Positions 11,987-21,686 of a stretch of 64,000 nt of DNA are shown here, piece by piece. The DNA is from Ophiostoma sp. CBS 140.51. Its lineage: Eukaryota > Ascomycota > Sordariomycetes > Ophiostomatales > Ophiostomataceae. How positions within the stretch are numbered: the first letter of the stretch is position 1; every line of letters begins with the position of its first letter. Location: positions 62,001 through 126,000 of the forward strand of contig JANSLP010000057.1 in the NCBI GenBank assembly GCA_029298735.1, in the 5' to 3' direction. Under the pieces are notes generated by a model. The model ran no database searches, was not told the DNA's origin, and saw nothing but the letters and a program-made list of their open reading frames with translations. Position numbers and translations under genes: made by a program.

Positions 11987-14163
11987 GTTTGATCAGGGAG
12001 AGATAAGAGTGCCGGAAGAAGGAGGACACGGTGCCACAAGTCAATATGGCTGCCAGAGAGGAGTGGGCTATCCAGAGATGCACAGGGATGATGAGATGGC
12101 AGTCTTGGCTTTATAGGTCCTTGGGACTGTCAAGAACTCCTTGTCGTCGGTGTTCGGCATGACTGGTCCTTGTTCGTTGTTCAGTTTTTATTTTTATTTA
12201 TTTGTAATTTCCCCCCCTTCTCCGGACAGGATCTTCGTTTTGCCAGGAGGATAATGTCTTTTACGGCAAACATGTGGGTTCGTGACCACGTCCAATGGGA
12301 GAAGGTGAAGAAACATGCAACTTGATCATCAAAGACAGAAAATGTGACTCTATGAAGTTGACGTGCTAGCTTTCTAGGTACATGGTGTGTGCAAGATGCA
12401 AGCCCATCATTACTCTATTTGGGTGTTCGTTGCAATTCAAATAAGGCACGATCTAACTAGCTACCGTACATTTTAGCTTTTCTTTGCTGCATGCGGGGGA
12501 AAAAGAAACTAAAAAGAATACTGCGGAGATCAACATGAAAAAGTGGCTAGGTAAGGCCACAAGGGCCACGATCTCAACGACACTCCCGCGTTGCATTTTC
12601 TCCACCCCGGTCCCCGCACCACAAATGTCTCCACTCCTGCTTCTCCGGGCTGTTTTCTCGCCGCCCCGGCTGCCACTCCGCATATCATGAGGAGGTCATC
12701 GAAAGGAAACCCCAGGTCCTTTGGATAAACACTTTTCCTCTCTGCTGCCCCACCCCCAAGCAAACTCCCAAGCGAACTCCCAACCTCATCTGACCGGTTT
12801 AGATCGTCGGCCATGGAGCACAGACAGACAACAGCCCGGCAATAGTGGTGGCGCCCAGAAAAAGAGAGAAATACTATCCAGCCCCTCCTCCAACTCCTCC
12901 TACAACTCCATTCAACGAGGAATCACAGCAACGCCGGCAAGTCTTAGACACTATCAAAAGCCGTCAAAACCGACAGTTCCGGCTCCTACCGCAGGCGCCG
13001 CGATGGGGCCCCCGAGCCTCGACAACGAACGTATTATACCCGAGATACCAGAGTTGTATCCGTCTTGCGGCCGATGTAAAGAACAAAACTTGAATAAAAC
13101 AAGGAAGCGTAAACTCGTGGGCTTGGTATTACGGCGTGTGGCCTCTAAAGCACATTGTCAAGGCAAGTTCGCCCACACTTCAAGCAGTATACTTCACTCA
13201 CGGCCTGCAACCTGGAATTCACACCACGGATATACTTTCTCGCTGGATATTAAAACGGAAATATACGCTCTTAAGAGCAGAGCTATGCACTCTGAATGCA
13301 CTGTACAAAAGACTGCGCTGCCAATTATCTTATCGTCTAAGAGCACCTGATATACAGGATCTCCCTTGTGACTGACTGGCATGAGAGGTCGTCCTCCAGA
13401 CGGCGCTTATTTCTAGGGATTCGATATGGGATCGTTTGCGGGGGTTGCGGCTCTGTACGGAGTACTCCTTTGAGCTTTCTTGAGAAGACAGTACATCGTA
13501 ATTACTCCATACATTCATTTTATGCGCCAGTAAAAATCTCTACCAATGCTGTCGTACCCGGATAAAACTTCACCAAGATTTACTCTTATATTGGACCACC
13601 GTCAGGCAATTATAGAAAATAACATCGCCAGAGTGTATTTTTTGGTGCGCGAAAAACAACTCGACATTGGAAGAGGAAATTGTCATGGACTCTCCCTAGA
13701 TAATCAATAATTTATTGCCAATGCGATCGATATTATACTATAAAAAGCGTGGCAAAGGCTGGCCAAGATCAACATCGCTCCTTTGTACGTTGTCAATGGA
13801 ATTTCCCTTGATTCCTGCAGAAAGAGCTCATTGCATTTCTGGTGGCAATTCATGTGGTAGCGTGGCAGACGGTCGCACCCGAAATCGCCCTCAGTTCTTT
13901 GACTTTGTTTTACAACATGCGGAGTACACGTGCAGATCAGCAGTTATTCCGAGCCCTCCCTGACACCTCCGCCATGCTTTCACCGCCCCTTTCTGGGCGC
14001 CAAATGTGTTTCATCCACGAATATCCCTTTGACAAGCCGCTCGACTAAACGTGGTCGTGCTATTTGCAATTGTCCTAACACGCTCCGGCCTCCCGTGGCC
14101 ATGTCCTCCCGTATTTTGCCTTCTCCGTTTCTCCTCCACAAAAAAGCTCACCTGCTTTTTTAG
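11987..14163. other. Intergenic; possible unrecognised exon(s)
   Basis: Divergent space between the carboxylesterase (minus) and the MOB-family gene (plus). Two overlapping open frames at ~12721-13350 and 12845-13093 have Pro/Ser/Gln-rich, somewhat coding-like translations. They lack a proper ATG, a domain and a convincing splice chain, so they are not called. A TACGGAGTACTCC word lies at 13457-13469. The first exon of the MOB gene should lie in the right part of this interval. Confidence 0.4.
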
Positions 14164-15328
14164 CAACTCTCGCTTCAGGGCGCCGTCGAATAAAACCGAA
14201 ACCACTAGAGCAACAGCCACTACAACAGACGACGCACCGTCCCCAACAGCCACGGAACCGGACCCGCCTTCTGCTTCTGCCGGGTCACCTCCGCCAATGC
14301 CTTCTGACCAAGCGGCACCAAGGGTCCCGGCCCTGCCGAAATCACCTTCGCTTATTCAATCCATCGGACTGGCCTCGGACGAGCCTACCGTGAATGGCCG
14401 ACCTTCATCGCCTTTGCCGATATGGCTGCGTCCTACGTATTCGAAACATATTGTCCGTGGAAATTTCATGGCCCTGAGTGCAAAACCAAAGACGGTCGAG
14501 ATTGGTGACTGGATGGCCCACCAAGGTCTGTATGGCGGGCATGACGTTTCAATATTTGAACTTTTGCTGACGATGTCCTGCAGTGGTTGAGCACTATCGA
14601 CTATTGTGGAACTTTGTGCGTGTTGTTTACGAAAAAGAGTCCGATGGAAAGAGCATTTGCAACCCGACAACGTGCCCGACCATGTCGGCGGGTCGGTGAG
14701 CCTCCGGAATCCCTTTCTTTTTTTCCCTTTTTTTCAGTTAGCGAAACAGACTGTGAAACTGACATGGCGCGTCTCTCTTGTTGTTAGAAACCACTCATAT
14801 ACTTGGCTAAACAGCAGTTTGGAACCGACCGAAATACCAGCGCACGAGTACATGTCGTTGATGCAGCGATGGATTTCTGGCAAGATTGACGATGCAACGC
14901 TGTTCCCCACCGACCCCTCCACTGTTTCGTTTGCACCCAACGCTGCGCTCGTATCGGCTGCCGTGCTGTCTATTTCGGATTCGGAGGACTGGGTTGGCTG
15001 GCGCAGCGGTTTTTCCAAGGAATTCGCCAGCACATGCAAGACCATTTTCCTCCAAATGTTCCGTGTCTACGCCCACTTGTACTGGAGCCATTTTGAGGAC
15101 CCGTTTTACCACCTGAACCTTGAGAAACAGCTCAACAGCTGCTTCAGTCACTTTTTGCTCACGGCGACGTCACTGGACATGCTGCGTGCGGAGGACCTCG
15201 AGCCCGTCCAGCTGCTCATTGATCTGTGGGCTGCCAACGGCACGTTCCCGCCCGAGTCCAAGGCATACTCTCTTGCGCATGTCAAGTCGGGTGAGACACT
15301 AATGCGATGCGGTTTGGAAGCATTGTAG
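14164..15328 (+). CDS. MOB1/phocein-family kinase adaptor, first exon unresolved
   Basis: MOB proteins bind and activate NDR/LATS-type kinases in morphogenesis and cytokinesis. Supported exons: coding up to 14525, 14584-14695 and 14788-15328 (stop TAG). The introns at 14526-14583 and 14696-14787 rejoin DWMAHQVVEHYRLLWNFV and CPTMSAGRNHSYTWLN in frame. The zinc site is visible: Cys-x4-Cys in ICNPTTCPTMSAG and His-x4-His in RVYAHLYWSHF. Family blocks follow: IPAHEYMSLMQRW, ATLFPTDP, FSKEFASTCKTIFLQMFRVYAH and LNSCFSHFLL. About 25 extra residues sit between FPTDP and FSKEF. The N-terminal segment (SNSRFRAPSNKTET and Pro/Ser-rich sequence) has no in-frame ATG before 14299. Either a short upstream exon is spliced in near 14163, or translation begins at 14299. 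The MOB subclass (2-like or other) is unclear. Confidence 0.85.
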
Positions 15329-16109
15329 GGTCAAGTGCTTTTGGCTTTTGAGACGATGTCTGGCCAAGGCGATGGGACTGTTTGCGGCAGGTTATCTGTG
15401 TGCGTGTAATGCCGGAGAGACTTTTGCGGGGAGGAAACTTAGGAACAGGCGTTGGCATTTTTCTACAGTGGCAACAAGAACATGCTTTTCCATAACAGTG
15501 TCTTTTTAACCTGCCTATGACCACATTCTCAGTACAATAGTTGGGACTGTTTCACCAGGCCACCAGTCGCTGAATTTCGATTTCCTCACCTTCTCCAATC
15601 CTTGTATTTTGAGAAAAACAAAGACCTGCCTCCTTGGCAAACAGTAATCCGTACAATACTAGTCCTTCGTATGCGCCGTCTGTAGCTGTTGTACTTTATT
15701 ATATGCCCATACCCTTCTATTTTGATTTTCAACAATGAGCGGAATCGACGGGCCCGTCTTGTCTGCATATTTCTTAATTTAAACAGCCGCCCACTGTGGC
15801 AGCTATTACAATATGTTCTCTTTTACACTTATACTAATTCATGACGTTTACATTTACATTCCTCCTAGATCCTCTCGAATAAGGGGGTGATGTTAAATAG
15901 TTTTAAAACAATAAGGTAAAATGTAAATCAGAGCGAGAAAATATAGATTATAAAAAACATAGTTTCGTTGATATCTTCAGAGAATACGGTCACAATTTGT
16001 TTCAAATGTTTACAGATACATCTGCCTCGGAAACGTCACATAAATAAAAGAAAAAAGAAGCCCAGAAACATTAACACGAACGAAAAAGCAACTTTCCTCG
16101 TCCTCTTCC
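15329..16109. other. Intergenic, AT-rich, convergent 3' flanks
   Basis: Lies between the MOB gene (plus) and the ankyrin pseudogene (minus), so it holds two 3' ends. The part from ~15770 to 16090 is AT-rich. No gene or structured element is seen. Confidence 0.5.
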
Positions 16110-16826
16110 TTATATTTTAAACTGGTCTGATGACTGTAGAATAGCAGCGATTTCACCATGGCCAGCCTTTGCAGCCCACTCCTGCGCAGTCATTTGGTTC
16201 CTCGTGCTAAGGATACTCGTATCTGCGCCCTGCGCCAACAGATACTTGACTGCTTCGGCATTTCCCATTTGCGCAGCTTCGTGTAATGGTGTTCCCAGGT
16301 CGGTGATTCGATAGATATGGCCTAATCTTTCATCACTGGCGTACAAGGTCAAGTTCAACGGCGCGCCCCGTTCCAGCAACAGGCCTAGCATCTCGACAAT
16401 GTCGTCTCTAGGCCGCCGAAGGAGGGTGTTATGTAGTAACTGGCCTCCATATTTATATGCGTTGGCCCGTCGTTAAGGGCGGCGCCTTGGTCAATCAACC
16501 AATAGGCCATGTCCCGGCGTTCCTGACTATCGCGATCCGGCGTGCTGTTACATAGAAATGACCGAAGTACGGTCGTATCTGAGTGGCATCGTTGATTAAT
16601 GTTCCACCCGTGGTACAAAAGAAGGAGCAGCGTGTTTTTTGAGTAGCTGTCGGCGCCTTCTCGAGCAACGAAGTCAAAAGCATACAGCGTCGACGTTGGA
16701 GGATGCGATGGCTGATGCAAACTGGCTGAGAATATCGTCTGGCAGCGCGTCGCCCATGCATTTTAATGTGTCGCAGGCTTGGAGATTACGAAACGTCTCC
16801 ATGTCCCTTTTTAGTAACCTCGACAT
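16110..16826 (-). pseudogene. Ankyrin-repeat protein gene, broken by two frame changes
   Basis: Read on the minus strand, three successive frames carry one ankyrin-like protein. Frame 1 starts at 16826 (MSRLLKRDMETFRNLQACD...SAIASSNVDAV) and stops at 16674. Frame 2 (about 16690-16455) has ankyrin helices (LLLLLYHGWNIN, MAYWLIDQGAALN). Frame 3 (about 16455-16110) has YGGQLLHNTLLRRP, EMLGLLLERGAPLN, GTPLHEAAQMGNAEAVKYLLAQGADTS and ends in SSDQFKI. No GT-AG pair of normal intron size explains either switch. Parsimony favours a decayed gene, but sequencing indels or an unusual gene model remain possible. The partner domain, if any, is unknown; ankyrin proteins in such regions often accompany HET and NLR genes. 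Confidence 0.6.
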
Positions 16827-17001
16827 GGTGAACGTGTCGTGAAATGGACGAGGTGAGTTGCGAATAAAAGTTACAATAGAATGCAATCTCATACCAGCGG
16901 AATGAAAGGGTTACAAAAGAGGAAAGCTACACCGCGGTGCTGCAAGGTACGTGAATTTTGGCTCACAGGTAATACTGTGCAGAGGCTGTCTTGGGACCAA
17001 C

Positions 17002-17029
17002 GGCCCGCTAATTTTAAAACCACCGATGC
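17002..17029 (-). repeat. tRNA-Gly-like 5' fragment, copy A
   Basis: On the minus strand the sequence begins like the 5' end of an animal/fungal-type tRNA-Gly (GCATCGGTGGTTT...) and continues AAAATTAGCGGGCC. It lacks five bases inside the A-box region compared with copy B at 21654-21686. No T-arm or B box follows, so it cannot be a working tRNA. It is probably a tRNA pseudogene or a SINE-head relic. Confidence 0.5.
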
Positions 17030-17159
17030 CTGTCCGCAGGGGCTGCTTTCTTGCATGTTTTCATTGGCCATGATTGGGACAATATACACTCTACTTCTTT
17101 TGGACTGGCCTTGATCAAAACCTGCTTCGTCTGACCGCATTGCGTTCCCGAGTTCGCGC

Positions 17160-17214
17160 ATACCCGCACTCCCGAAGTAGCGGATACCCACCCACCAAAG
17201 ACACAGAATACCCG
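17160..17214 (+). promoter_or_regulatory. Triplicated ATACCC motif in the regulator promoter
   Basis: ATACCCG at 17160-17166, ATACCC (in CGGATACCCA) at 17184-17189 and ATACCCG at 17208-17214. Copies start exactly 24 bp apart, all in the same orientation, 95-150 bp before the regulator ATG. The same core recurs three times at 20634-20676 between the MDR and cupin genes. The CGG and CCG triplets around the core are what Zn2Cys6 proteins usually contact, so autoregulation by the adjacent regulator is a reasonable inference. Confidence 0.55.
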
Positions 17215-17308
17215 TCTTCCACTTCTTGCCTTTGCTGAGACGACGGCAGCCGCCTGAAGCATCACCCACGCGCCCCTTGCCTTCTTTTGCCACGACAATC
17301 TGGACCCC

Positions 17309-19328
17309 ATGAATACTACTGTTACGTCAGCAGCGCCGCCAAATGGTACAGGCAATACACGCTCATCCCTAGCCTGTCTGCTCTGCCGCTCCCGCCACTT
17401 GAAGTGCGATGGGGTTCGACCACGCTGCAACCGGTGCACCGAGACTGCTAAGCAGTGCCAGTACACGCAGTCGCGAAGGGGCGGCCTCGACCGCGCAGCT
17501 CTAGCTGCGCGGCGCAGACGACTCGAGGCCGCAGGTCGGAATCCGGTTGTGTCAGCCATCAGCTCGAATCTACCACAGCCCTCTAGGACCACCCATCCGC
17601 ATTGCGACCCGTCACCACCTCAACTGGCCCGTGATGTTGGAGCAGATCTCCCTCACAGCTATGGCCCGGAGCCATCGGAGCCACCAGCAACACTTCAGGT
17701 AGACATTGGCAACGACATCGCGGGCGACCCTTTCATCATTGCGTACTACAAAAACTTTCACAACTTCCACCCTGTTGCATTGCCGCTGAAGCACTTGATG
17801 AGAATTCACCAGGACCCTCGTATACAACTGAACCTGAGACCTCTCATCGCCATCTTGCGTTTCATTGGCCACATTTACAGCACTCGAGAATGGTCTACTG
17901 CTCTTCGATTTCATGTCGAGGCTTGTTTTGCAGAGGCTTCGCCAACAGATCCCATCTTGGTCCAGTGTCGCGTATTGTATTCGATAGCATTGTTCTGGAG
18001 CAGCTACAAAGACGAATCAAAGAGGGAGATGGATGCTGCAGTTCGGCTTGGTCTTGATCTGCAAATGTTTCGTCAGGACTTTGCCGCAAAGTACGGGGCC
18101 CAGGATGCGGTGCTGACGGAGTGCTGGAGGCGGACGTGGTGGATGCTCTACATGGTCGATGCTTTCTACGCAGGAACGCTTGGGGCCGCGAGTTTTGCAA
18201 CTGTGGATGTCGTGGCCACGGTTGACTTGCCATGCGAAGAGGCGGACTACGAAAAGGGGGTGAGTAGCACTCTGTACCCGGGCCAGCACCGACGTACAGT
18301 CGCGTTTCAATGCTGAGGTAACTAAATGATGCTTTGTCTGTAGGAAATTCCCGAACCCCAGACGCTGCACGATTTCGACTGCCGCGACTTAGCGCCCGAA
18401 TCGACTTCGTTCTCGTCCTTTGCCTACCTCGTCGGAGCAGTACGATGTTCGGCATTGGCGATATCGACGGCCCCAGAGGTGGCTGCAAGCGAAGACTCCC
18501 TACACATTCTCCAAGCCGCCGACTCCGCCATCAATGCATGGCTCCTCTTGCTTCCGAGCGGGCGCAAGGAGGTCATGAGCAAGACGGGTGAAATCGACGA
18601 GCTCATGTTTCAAGCACACTTGTTAATTCATGTGTAAGTCCCCGACTACATCCTGCACATACTGCACATACTGCCATAACACGCTGTACAGAGACTTAAC
18701 CTTTTCTAGCGCAGCCATCGGCCTCCACAGGTCGTTGTCCGACCTTAAGTTCAACCCGGTGGAGTGGATCTCGAGCTGTGCCCGACATCCTCCTCGCGAA
18801 ACGCCCTCGCCGGAGCTCATCAACGTACACACCGTGCGCGTCCGGAAGTCGATCGAAGCGCAGATCCGCCTCTTGGCGCTGCCAACGGAGCACTTCCACC
18901 ACAGCCCCTTCACTACCTGCATGGTCAGTGAAGGCACCCTGGCACTGCTGTCGGCGTGTACTTTTCTGTTCAAGGGAAAGGAGCTTGCCGTTGCTCGCGA
19001 ACAGATTCGCATGACGATTGGGTGCCTCAAGGCGCTGGGCGAGGTGTGGCCCAGAATCGCAAAGAACGTGCAGGAGATACAGACTATTGCTCGACATGTC
19101 CTTGGGCTTGGGTCCAAGGCAGCCAAGTCTGACAATGTACTAGGACCTAGCGAAGCTCAGAGTCCTTCAAGCGAACAAGGCCAAGGGATTTCAGAGTCTG
19201 AGGCATATACGGCGGCGAGCGACATCGATCTGTTTGCCTCCCTCGGCTCGATGGAGGATATCTGTGGATGGTACAACTCGCGCGAATTAGGCCAGGACCT
19301 TTCATTATGGACAAATAATCCGCCATGA
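17309..19328 (+). CDS. Zn2Cys6 transcription factor
   Basis: Fungal binuclear zinc-cluster regulator. Three exons, 17309-18259, 18344-18633 and 18710-19328, join in frame to 619 residues. The DNA-binding cluster is CX2CX6CX6CX2CX6C at Cys23, 26, 33, 40, 43 and 50, followed by a basic, Arg-rich linker (SRRGGLDRAALAARRRR). The middle of the protein has the fungal_trans regulatory-domain layout, including DAAVRLGLDLQMFRQDF and ECWRRTWWMLYMVDAF. The first intron donor is GTGAGT and the second GTAAGT. Its 3' end faces the MDR gene (113 bp gap, convergent). The shared ATACCC motif in its own promoter and in the MDR/cupin promoter suggests it controls these neighbours; the direct target set is otherwise unknown. 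Confidence 0.93.
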
Positions 19329-19441
19329 GGTGAAATTTCTCGTTATGATTTCTATTCTATGAGGATTCAATGAATAACGCAATAAACTCTACGTAAAGAT
19401 ATGAATTGTTTTATCTAAGTTATAAGTGTCCCTCCTAATCC

Positions 19442-20386
19442 TCAAAAAGTAATGACGATCTTCTTGCTGCGTCCTCTCTGTCTCGCACGATCCCAAGCCT
19501 GCTTGGCCTTCTCAACAGGGAACGACTCCACTTCTATTGGCTTGATCGAGCCATCGCCAATCATTTCCAAAGCTCGGCCCAGCGTGTGTGAGTCTGCGTT
19601 CACAATGAAATGCATGTATCTCACGTCAGGGTGGTCCGCAGATTCAGGAGCTTTGCTTCTCCCAAATGCCCATGCTGGAGCTGGATCACCGACTGTGATG
19701 ATGATCCCATCACTTTTGACAGTTTCCCAGGTCTTTGTCAAGACATTGCCGCCGACCGTGTCAAAGACCACATCCACGTCTTTGATATTCGCTTCCCAGC
19801 CTGGCGTGTTGTAGTCGTGCACATCCTGTACGCCAAGCTGCTTGAGTGTGCCATGGTTCCGAGACGACGCGAGGGCAATCACATTGGCGTCGGCGAGTTT
19901 CATCGCAAATTGCACGGCCAGCGTCCCGACGGCACCAGATGCTCCTGTGACGAGGACCCGCATGCCAGCAGTAAGCTTCCCGTGGTCTACAACGGCCTGC
20001 CAGGCCGTGAGGACGGGGATAGGCAGCGCAGCGGCTTCTTCGTGCGTTATGGAGTCGGGCTTCAGAGCAACTTCGTCGGCCAGACCGATGGTGTATTCAG
20101 CCTGGCCCTGGCCGCGATCGGCTGCGAGCAACGCAACGACGTCTTGTCCGACCGCAAGGGGACCGTTATAGTCAGGGCCTAGAGCTGCGATGACTCCGGA
20201 TATGTCATGTCCCGGGATGCGAGAGGCAGTTTCGTAGAGTTCGGGCCACAGCACTTCGTCGCCGGTGACGCCAGAAGCAAGGACGCGAATGAGAATTTCG
20301 GCGCCTTTGGGGCCGGGGCTTGCAATAGAATCAGTGGTCACAATATTGGGGGACGACGCGTCGCCCAGGATTTGAACGGCTTTCAT
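19442..20386 (-). CDS. Zinc-free MDR oxidoreductase (quinone reductase type)
   Basis: NADPH-dependent medium-chain dehydrogenase/reductase, 314 residues, single exon. The start is MKAVQILGD at 20386; the frame continues 36 codons upstream to 20494, but the MKAVQ start is the family norm. The GroES-like half has IRVLASGVTGDEVLWPELYETASRIPGHDISGVI. The Rossmann half has VLVTGASGAVGTLAVQFA, the nucleotide-binding GxxGxxG at ~148-154. The catalytic and structural zinc cysteines of alcohol dehydrogenases are absent, placing it with quinone oxidoreductase/enoyl reductase-like members. Cytosolic. Transcribed divergently from the cupin gene through a shared promoter holding three GATACCCG copies, and convergent with the regulator gene. 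Probable substrates are quinones or enones (inference). Confidence 0.92.
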   Translation of the reverse strand: MKAVQILGDASSPNIVTTDSIASPGPKGAEILIRVLASGVTGDEVLWPELYETASRIPGHDISGVIAALGPDYNGPLAVGQDVVALLAADRGQGQAEYTIGLADEVALKPDSITHEEAAALPIPVLTAWQAVVDHGKLTAGMRVLVTGASGAVGTLAVQFAMKLADANVIALASSRNHGTLKQLGVQDVHDYNTPGWEANIKDVDVVFDTVGGNVLTKTWETVKSDGIIITVGDPAPAWAFGRSKAPESADHPDVRYMHFIVNADSHTLGRALEMIGDGSIKPIEVESFPVEKAKQAWDRARQRGRSKKIVITF

Positions 20387-20630
20387 TTTTCGGGGGATGA
20401 TTCGACTGCGCTGGGTAGTGATGCAGTGTCGTGTAATATTGGAATATGGAATATGGCAGCGATGACAACTGTCGACCGTGGACACTGTGGACACCGAGGA
20501 CGCAAAGGCTTCATGCTATTATATCCTTTGTGCAGCCTCGATGAATCTGGCTTTGTTTCGTTGTTGCCACTTCGTGCAATAAGCTGAGCATAACAAACAT
20601 TGCAGGGTGGTTGATGACGAGAGAAAAGTG

Positions 20631-20676
20631 GGGATACCCGGGACCCCGAGCGCCGATACCCGAGTGCGGATACCCG
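20631..20676. promoter_or_regulatory. GATACCCG triplet in the divergent MDR/cupin promoter
   Basis: GATACCCG at 20633-20640, 20655-20662 and 20669-20676, all in the same orientation, spaced 22 and 14 bp. A variant ATATCCCG lies at 20713-20720. The last copy reads CGGATACCCG, a CGG-N4-CCG inverted pair of Zn2Cys6 type. The block lies near the middle of the 554 bp gap, about 245 bp from the MDR start and 265 bp from the cupin start. Probable binding sites for the adjacent zinc-cluster regulator. Confidence 0.55.
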
Positions 20677-20940
20677 AACGATCAATGCTGCCGGGTGTGG
20701 CATAATGTCCGAATATCCCGCCTTTCCTCCTTGCTACCCTCGGAATATTCAGTAATCTGGTGACGCACTGATTAGCAATCATTCATCGTATTAACCAAGA
20801 GCGACTCACGCCAGAACGTGATGGACCTTCAGAGCAATATAAATACACGTTGCTTGCATTGCTGCTTTGAGCTTCGACTGGACCCTATATGCTAAGTCTA
20901 CGGCTGAAACTACATTAAACTCGTCACAACCTCTAGCACA

Positions 20941-21387
20941 ATGGCTACACAGTCCGGTGAAACACGGTACGTCAATCCAGATTGATTCTGACACGAAAGA
21001 GTTCTGACTTGTTACCATTACAGAGCTGGGCCCCGAGAGACTGTCAAGGTCCTATACGACTACGAGCTCAAGAACGCACCTGGGAAATCGATTGTCGGGG
21101 TTGAAGTTCAGTATCCCCCGGGCGGGTTCACACCCCCTCACCGGCACAGTGGCGCGACCGTCGTGGCAACAATAACCGATGGCGAGGTGCTGAGCGGCAT
21201 GAACGGGAACCCACCCAAAGTCTATGAGGTAGGGGAGAGCTTCATCGAGCAACCGGGCTGCCATCATACGGTTGGACAGAATAACAGCCAAGAGAAGCCG
21301 GCGACGTTGGTTGCCGTTTTCATTATAGACACGGAGGTCGTCAAAGCCGGGTACGACCGTCTCACCGTGATTGATGACGGATACTAG
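20941..21387 (+). CDS. Small single-domain cupin protein
   Basis: Two exons, 20941-20966 and 21024-21387, with a 57 bp intron, joining in frame to 129 residues. Cupin motif 1 is seen as FTPPHRHSGATVVATITDGEV (His48, His50) and motif 2 as VGESFIEQPGCHHTVGQN (His89/90, Asn95). The Glu that usually follows HxH is replaced by Thr/Val, so the metal site would have three His or a different fourth ligand. Cupins of this size include dioxygenases, isomerases and polyketide-shaping enzymes; the reaction cannot be assigned. No signal peptide, so cytosolic. Divergent from the MDR enzyme, likely co-regulated through the GATACCCG block. Confidence 0.88.
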
Positions 21388-21653
21388 GGGCAGAATTGGA
21401 TAGATAGTTTTATCAAAGTCAGTGAATAAACTAATATCCGATGGCCACAGAAGGAGCCAACACGATCGCATCTCAACTTTCCTCTAACCATCACGTGTAA
21501 TCCGTAGTCGAATGGCGACATGTGAAGAGCGGCCCTTACTCTAATAAAATAAAATGAAAAATAAATCTATTTTATTTCCGTAAAAGTAAAAGACCTGTCT
21601 TGAGGTCCTGAAGTTGGCGGCCAAAGAAGGCCGACAATGGGCGATCGGACACT

Positions 21654-21686
21654 GGCCCGCTAATTTTACCACTAAACCACCGACGC
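21654..21686 (-). repeat. tRNA-Gly-like 5' fragment, copy B
   Basis: Minus strand reads GCGTCGGTGGTTTAGTGG then TAAAATTAGCGGGCC. The first 25 bases match a tRNA-Gly acceptor strand and D-arm, with a perfect A box (TGGTTTAGTGG). The following bases do not form an anticodon stem, and no B box occurs downstream, so it is not a functional tRNA. It shares 15 bp and 10 bp exact blocks with copy A at 17002-17029, in the same orientation. It is a tRNA pseudogene or SINE-head relic. Confidence 0.55.

Noticed and set aside
12721..13350. Pro/Ser-rich ORF between the carboxylesterase and MOB genes
   Set aside because: Begins with TTG, no domain, and an overlapping frame is equally plausible; insufficient for a call.
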